Shown here: one piece after another, positions 15,852 through 19,566 of the stretch
Layout: every line of letters starts with the position of its first letter
Position numbering within the stretch: the stretch's first letter is position 1
DNA from: Flavobacterium sp.
GTDB lineage: Bacteria; Bacteroidota; Bacteroidia; Flavobacteriales; Flavobacteriaceae
NCBI GenBank assembly: GCA_004296145.1
Contig: SEBM01000012.1
Location: forward strand, 1 to 19,566
Length of the DNA stretch: 19,566 nucleotides
Direction: 5' to 3'
Notes under the pieces: generated by a model
Told to the model about the DNA's origin: nothing
Databases searched by the model: none
Seen by the model: only the letters and a program-made list of their open reading frames with translations
Made by a program: the position numbers and the translations under genes

Positions 15852-17105
15852 ATGAAAATAATCATCAGAAGCGCCAAAATTATTGATTCACAGAGTCCGT
15901 TTCATAATCAGACCGTTGATCTTTTAATTGCAGATGGTATTATAGAAAAAATCGGAACTTCAATTCCTGAAAATGCTGATGCAAAAGAAGTAAAATTTGA
16001 CAATTTACACCTTTCTCAAGGTTGGTTTGACAGCAGTGTTTCTTTTGGAGAACCTGGTTACGAAGACAGGGAAACCATAACAAACGGACTAAATGTTGCT
16101 GCAAAAAGTGGTTTTACCGGCGTTGCTTTACAACCCAACTCCCTTCCTGTTATTGATAATCAATCGCAGATAAATTTTGTAAAAAGCAAAGGAAATGGTT
16201 TTGCAACTGAAATTTTCCCGATTGGAGCTTTGACCAAAGGAAGCGAAGGAAAAGACATGGCGGAATTGTTTGACATGAAAAAATCGGGAGCTGTTGCTTT
16301 TGGAGATTATAACAAAAGCCTTGATAATGCCAATTTGCTTAAAATTGCATTACAATATGTTCAGGATTTTGATGGTTTGATTATTACGTATGCACAAGAT
16401 GCTAATTTAAAAGGATCCGGAGTTGTAAACGAGGGAATTGTTTCAACAAGATTAGGTTTGAAAGGAATTCCAAACCTGGCCGAAGAATTGCAAATCTCAA
16501 GAAACTTATTTTTATTAGAATATACAGGAGGTAAACTTCATATTCCGACAATTTCTACAGCAAAATCGGCTGCAATGATCAAAGAAGCTAAAGCTAAAGG
16601 CCTGAATGTTACTTGTAGTGTTTCTGTGCATCATTTAGTTTTAAATGACGAAAAATTAGAAGGTTTTGACACCCGATATAAAGTGACACCGCCATTGAGA
16701 ACTGAAACTGACAGAATTGCTCTTATAAATGCTGTTTTGGAAGGAACAATTGATATGATTACTTCTGATCATAATCCGATTGATATTGAATTCAAAAAAA
16801 TGGAATTTGATACGGCTAAAAATGGTACAATCGGACTTGAAAGTGCTTTTGGAGCTTTGTTGACTGTTTTACCTCTGGAAACTGTAATTGAAAAATTAAC
16901 GTCTGGAAAAGCAGTTTTCGGAATTGAAAATAACTCAATTGCAGAAGGTTCTAAAGCTAATTTCACATTCTTTACTCCGGAAGGAAAATCAACTTTTACA
17001 AAAGAAAATATTCTTTCAAAATCTAAAAATTCTGCTTTTTTAGGAACTGAATTTAAAGGTTCTGTTTATGGAATTTTAAATCAAAATCAACTTGTTACAA
17101 AATAA
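15852..17105 (+). CDS. Dihydroorotase homologue lacking metal-binding histidines (probable pseudo-enzyme, PyrC'-like)
   Basis: By overall sequence this 417-residue protein is a type I dihydroorotase, the zinc enzyme of pyrimidine synthesis. Family features remain: GEPGYEDRETI (66-76), KVTPPLRTETDR (277-288, normally NPPLR), ITSDHNP (303-309) and the C-terminal GKAVFGI. The catalytic residues do not remain. The D-x-H-x-H-x-R motif reads D60-S-S62-V-S64-F-G66, so both histidines and the arginine are lost. The later histidines are also replaced: HxED reads YAQD (180-183) and the AHxST histidine reads T233 (IPTIST). D306 and D152 are kept. Loss of this many ligands argues against catalysis. In Pseudomonas an inactive PyrC' holds aspartate transcarbamoylase together, and the same role is inferred here. 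An active PyrC should exist elsewhere in the genome. The next gene starts 4 nt after its stop. Confidence 0.9.
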   Translation: MKIIIRSAKIIDSQSPFHNQTVDLLIADGIIEKIGTSIPENADAKEVKFDNLHLSQGWFDSSVSFGEPGYEDRETITNGLNVAAKSGFTGVALQPNSLPVIDNQSQINFVKSKGNGFATEIFPIGALTKGSEGKDMAELFDMKKSGAVAFGDYNKSLDNANLLKIALQYVQDFDGLIITYAQDANLKGSGVVNEGIVSTRLGLKGIPNLAEELQISRNLFLLEYTGGKLHIPTISTAKSAAMIKEAKAKGLNVTCSVSVHHLVLNDEKLEGFDTRYKVTPPLRTETDRIALINAVLEGTIDMITSDHNPIDIEFKKMEFDTAKNGTIGLESAFGALLTVLPLETVIEKLTSGKAVFGIENNSIAEGSKANFTFFTPEGKSTFTKENILSKSKNSAFLGTEFKGSVYGILNQNQLVTK

Positions 17106-17109
17106 TAAA

Positions 17110-17436
17110 ATGAACAATACAATCGAAGAAGGAAAGTCAATCGCAATTACCAGTTACATCTTAATCGTTGGTGTTTTGATTGCAATGTCTATGAATTCTG
17201 AAAACAAAAATACTTTTGCTTCTTTTCATATTCGTCAGGCTTTGGGGCTTTCGCTGACTTTTATTTCTTTTGGAGCGTTAACAAGCAATTTCGACAGCTT
17301 TTTTATTACTTTCCCAATGTGGATCTGCGTTTCTATTTTGTGGACTTATGCCATATTTACAGCTATTCAGGGTCAGATGAGACCGATTCCGTTGGTTGGA
17401 AATTTATTCCAGAAATGGTTCAAAAGCATCGGATAA
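17110..17436 (+). CDS. DUF4870/Tic20-like small membrane protein
   Basis: This is a 108-residue integral membrane protein starting at ATG 17110, 4 nt after the dihydroorotase-like stop. An in-frame TTG at 17092 lies inside the upstream gene and is less likely. Three or four hydrophobic segments are visible at about 14-27, 42-58, 64-86 and, less strongly, after it. FHIRQALGL (about 39-47) and GQMRPIPLVGNLFQKWF near the C-terminus match the pattern of DUF4870/Tic20-related proteins: a 'H.rqal' loop after the first helix and a terminal 'P.iG' stretch. The molecular role of this group in bacteria is not known. The very short spacing indicates co-transcription with the dihydroorotase-like gene. 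This pairing is probably just operon sharing, as no functional link is visible. Confidence 0.82.
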   Translation: MNNTIEEGKSIAITSYILIVGVLIAMSMNSENKNTFASFHIRQALGLSLTFISFGALTSNFDSFFITFPMWICVSILWTYAIFTAIQGQMRPIPLVGNLFQKWFKSIG

Positions 17437-17441
17437 AATTA

Positions 17442-17481
17442 CAATTGCAATATCAAAATTCAATATCAATTGCAATATCAA
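17442..17481. repeat. Direct repeat of CAATTGCAATATCAA
   Basis: The 15-nt unit CAATTGCAATATCAA occurs at 17442-17456 and again at 17467-17481, with partial copies around it (CAATATCAA, GGAATTGCAA). The unit contains the palindrome CAATTG. It lies right after the DUF4870-like gene. No coding signal explains it, and an open frame across it is a shadow. Confidence 0.7.
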
Positions 17482-17516
17482 TGGAATTGCAAATTAAAAT
17501 AATCTCATTTCGGTTC

Positions 17517-17545
17517 ACTGAAAACTGAGACTGAGACTGAAAACT
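17517..17545. repeat. ACTGAAAACT / GAGACT short-repeat patch before the esterase gene
   Basis: ACTGAAAACT occurs at both ends of the patch (17517-17526 and 17536-17545), separated by two GAGACT units. It ends 9 nt before the esterase start codon, so it is in the leader. The reverse complement of the same unit recurs just after the esterase gene at 18205-18236. Confidence 0.75.
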
Positions 17546-17554
17546 AAAAAAAAA

Positions 17555-18199
17555 ATGAATCTATCTTTAGAATATAAAATACAAGCACCAAAGGTTATTT
17601 TAGACAAAAATCCTGTTTTACTTTTATTACATGGTTACGGCAGCAACGAAGCCGATTTATTCTCGTTTGCAACAGAACTTCCGGATAATTATTATGTTAT
17701 TTCTGCAAGAGCACCTTATGATTTACAATACGGAGCCTATGCCTGGTACGCGATCAATTTTGATGCTGACCAAAACAAATTTTCAGACAACGAACAAGCT
17801 AAAAGTTCACGTGATTTAATTGCAACATTTATTGATGAATTGGTTGCTAATTATCCTATTGATGCTAATAATATTACTTTAGTTGGTTTTAGCCAGGGTT
17901 CTATTTTAAGTTATTCTGTAGCACTTTCTTATCCTGAAAAAGTACAGCGAGTTGTGGCGATGAGTGGTTATTTTAACGAAGAAATTATAAAAGATGGTTT
18001 TGAAAATAACGACTTTTCAAATCTAAAAATATTTGCTTCACACGGAACTGTAGATCAGGTTATTCCTGTAGATTGGGCAAGAAAAACTCCAGCAATTTTA
18101 GAGAAACTAAATATTCCTGTAACTTATAAAGAATACCCTGTTGGTCACGGTGTTGCACCGCAGAACTTCTTTGATTTTAAGAATTGGCTGGCTTTGTAG
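17555..18199 (+). CDS. Alpha/beta-hydrolase carboxylesterase (phospholipase/carboxylesterase family)
   Basis: This is a cytoplasmic esterase of the Abhydrolase_2 family, 214 residues, close to the usual length. The oxyanion-hole segment is LLLHGYGSNEADL (23-35) and the nucleophile elbow is GFSQG with S113. The charge-relay acid is D167 in HGTVDQVIP and the histidine is H198 in VGHGV. All three catalytic residues are in the right order. No signal peptide is present. Family members cleave short-chain esters, lysophospholipids or acyl groups; the natural substrate is not predictable here. The gene has its own 118-nt leader after the DUF4870-like gene, filled with short repeats, so it may be transcribed separately. 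The same ACTGAAAACT-type repeat flanks it in opposite orientation on both sides. Confidence 0.93.
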   Translation: MNLSLEYKIQAPKVILDKNPVLLLLHGYGSNEADLFSFATELPDNYYVISARAPYDLQYGAYAWYAINFDADQNKFSDNEQAKSSRDLIATFIDELVANYPIDANNITLVGFSQGSILSYSVALSYPEKVQRVVAMSGYFNEEIIKDGFENNDFSNLKIFASHGTVDQVIPVDWARKTPAILEKLNIPVTYKEYPVGHGVAPQNFFDFKNWLAL

Positions 18200-18204
18200 T
18201 TTAG

Positions 18205-18236
18205 AGTTTTCAGTCGCAGTTTTCAGTTTTCAGTTT
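18205..18236. repeat. AGTTTTCAGT repeat patch after the esterase gene
   Basis: Three copies of AGTTTTCAGT lie at 18205-18214, 18218-18227 and 18225-18234. This is the reverse complement of ACTGAAAACT in the patch before the esterase gene. The two patches thus form a loose inverted pair around the gene. Confidence 0.75.
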
Positions 18237-18263
18237 AAGCAGTAATAAAACTAATACTTTAAA

Positions 18264-18848
18264 ATGAGTAAGTATAAAATTCTTAATTCTAAGAACATAT
18301 TTTTAATCACTCTCATTGTAATAAGCTTAACTGTTTTAGCTGTTTGGCTTTTTGGACTCGGCAGCCATCATACGATTTTTGAAAATTCAATAGTATCAAC
18401 AACTATTTTATCTTTAGCATTCTTTTTATTCATAACAATTGGACTTTATAACGGAATAAAGATAAAACACAATCTTGGTAAAATAACTGATCATATTGAC
18501 CGCAGAAAAAATATTTTTCCAGAAAGCATATTTATAGATCATGACACTGACGTACCAGATGTTGGAGATGGAATAATTGGCGTTGTATTAAGCATATTAC
18601 TCTGGTTTGTTGTCTCTTTAATTGTTAGTTTTTTATTTTGGGCATTTGGAAATATGCTTTGGATCGTTATTATAACTTTTATAGCTATGCTATACTGGAT
18701 TTTTTTCAGAGCATTAAGATTAGTTTTTAAAAAATCATCTGTTTGTAAAGGCAATTTTTTCAAAAGCTTATTATATGGTTTTAGTTTTACAATTTTATAT
18801 AACTTTTGGATTTACATGATTATTTTTATGACACATAAAATATTCTAA
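18264..18848 (+). CDS. Multi-pass membrane protein, function unknown
   Basis: The 194-residue protein has about five hydrophobic segments: 11-31, 43-62, 105-128, 129-147 and 166-187. A basic and polar loop at about 65-100 includes IDRRKNIFPESIFIDHDTD and precedes a Gly-rich turn (VGDGIIGVV). The loop and turn could face the cytoplasm, but orientation is inference. I recognise no family. Its frame is open over its whole length, the hydrophobic segments are regular and no better frame exists, so it is very likely a real gene. It follows the esterase gene by 64 nt and precedes the isochorismatase-family gene by 36 nt on the same strand, which suggests co-transcription with the latter. Confidence 0.75.
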   Translation: MSKYKILNSKNIFLITLIVISLTVLAVWLFGLGSHHTIFENSIVSTTILSLAFFLFITIGLYNGIKIKHNLGKITDHIDRRKNIFPESIFIDHDTDVPDVGDGIIGVVLSILLWFVVSLIVSFLFWAFGNMLWIVIITFIAMLYWIFFRALRLVFKKSSVCKGNFFKSLLYGFSFTILYNFWIYMIIFMTHKIF

Positions 18849-18884
18849 AATCATTAATGTTAATTAAAAAAAATTACGACAAAT

Positions 18885-19454
18885 ATGATATCAACAAAAC
18901 TTGACAATCCCGCATTAATTTTAATTGATATTCAAAAAGGTTTTCTTGAAACTGCTTACTGGGGTGGTGACAGAAATAATGTGAATGCAGAACAAAAAGC
19001 TGCAGAACTTCTGGAAATCTGGAGATCTAAAAAACTGCCTCTTTTTCATATTCAGCATTGTTCTTCTAATCCGGATTCTATTTTAAATGAAAGTCATTCT
19101 GGAAATGAATTTCAGGATATTGTAAAACCTCTTGAAGGTGAAACCGTTATCAAAAAAAATGTAAACAGTGCTTTTATCGGAACTAATTTAAAAGAACTTC
19201 TTGATAATTCAAAAATTACAAATCTTGTCATTATTGGTTTAACGACAGATCATTGTGTTTCTACCACAACAAGAATGGCAGGAAACTTTGGATATACTGT
19301 TTACTTAGTTTCTGATGCAACTGCAACTTTCAATAAAAAAGGAATAAACGGAGAAGAATTCTCACCAGAAATAATTCACCAAACTGCTTTGGCAAGTTTA
19401 AACGAAGAATTTGCTCAGGTTGTAACTTCAGATTTTATAAAGGAAATAATTTAG
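18885..19454 (+). CDS. Cysteine hydrolase, isochorismatase/nicotinamidase family
   Basis: This 189-residue cytoplasmic enzyme has the family's Asp-Lys-Cys triad: D15 in LILIDIQKGF, K91 in KKNVNSAF and C124 in GLTTDHCVSTTTR. The length is normal. A cis-peptide-type LTTDH turn precedes the nucleophilic cysteine. The substrate is uncertain: the family includes isochorismatases, nicotinamidases, N-carbamoyl-amino-acid hydrolases and others. There is no visible nicotinamidase metal site (D-x-H-x-H after the catalytic Asp), so PncA function is unlikely. There is no siderophore gene nearby to support isochorismatase. It lies 36 nt after the membrane-protein gene and ends before a terminator-like palindrome. 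Confidence 0.92.
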   Translation: MISTKLDNPALILIDIQKGFLETAYWGGDRNNVNAEQKAAELLEIWRSKKLPLFHIQHCSSNPDSILNESHSGNEFQDIVKPLEGETVIKKNVNSAFIGTNLKELLDNSKITNLVIIGLTTDHCVSTTTRMAGNFGYTVYLVSDATATFNKKGINGEEFSPEIIHQTALASLNEEFAQVVTSDFIKEII

Positions 19455-19497
19455 TATTTGGAACTATCAGAATTTCTAATTGCTCCTAATAAAAAAC

Positions 19498-19556
19498 TCT
19501 CGCAGATTTAGCAGATTAAATTAAAAAAATCCAGCTAATCTGCCAAATCTGCGAGA
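19498..19556. repeat. 21-nt inverted repeat after the hydrolase gene; probable terminator
   Basis: Arms 19498-19518 (TCTCGCAGATTTAGCAGATTA is the full 21; it begins TCTCGCAGATTTAGCAG) and 19536-19556 (TAATCTGCCAAATCTGCGAG plus A) pair with a single mismatch. The 17-nt loop is A/T-rich. It ends with an A-rich run (GCAAAAAAT). It follows the isochorismatase-family gene by 43 nt and probably acts as its terminator or is another scattered palindrome family. Confidence 0.8.
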
Positions 19557-19566
19557 AGCAAAAAAT

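Noticed and set aside
17092..17109. TTG start for the DUF4870-like protein
   Set aside because: It lies inside the dihydroorotase-like gene; ATG 17110 gives the expected N-terminus and 4-nt spacing.

Overview
The window looks like a chromosomal segment of a Flavobacterium-type Bacteroidota. Visible support is low GC, no Shine-Dalgarno-like start sites, several matches to the Bacteroidota -7 promoter element TAnnTTTG, a LytS/LytTR two-component pair with a Reg_prop/Y_Y_Y sensor, a BatA-type von Willebrand protein, and many intergenic palindromes of the kind scattered through flavobacterial genomes. The species is not identifiable by eye.

Left part (1 to about 10.4 kb) reads as accessory DNA. 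On the minus strand lies a compact operon: hsdM, hsdS (10-nt overlap) and, 4 nt further on, the first 92 codons of a PD-(D/E)XK-nuclease-like protein that runs off the left edge. No hsdR is visible; it would have to lie outside the window. Divergent from hsdM is a LytTR response regulator gene overlapping a 1012-residue hybrid of beta-propeller sensor and LytS-type histidine kinase. Next come a lipoprotein with YD-like repeats and three genes I cannot name (7957-10387). Two of these start with a SHOCT-like helical hairpin, and between them the three encode a zinc ribbon, two further Cys4 zinc-finger-like sites and two single transmembrane anchors. They look like a small membrane-linked cluster of unknown function.

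A 497-nt gene-free stretch (10388-10884) holds a probable terminator and a composite array of REP-like palindromes. It separates the accessory part from what looks like core chromosome.

Right part (10.9-19.6 kb): a DEAD-box RNA helicase with the variant motif DEFD, a convergent exported lactonase-family protein, and a plus-strand run of a BatA/VWA membrane protein, a dihydroorotase homologue that has lost its metal-binding histidines (a probable pseudo-enzyme), a small DUF4870-like membrane protein, an alpha/beta-hydrolase esterase, an unknown multi-pass membrane protein and an isochorismatase-family hydrolase. Five of the gaps in this half carry perfect or near-perfect inverted repeats of different families, and two more carry short direct-repeat patches. 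The left half shows none of these. That contrast is itself the most notable large-scale feature.

The most interesting items are the SHOCT/zinc membrane cluster, the nuclease-like third gene of the hsd operon, the catalytically dead dihydroorotase, and the nested palindrome built from CTAAGNNN octamers between the convergent genes.
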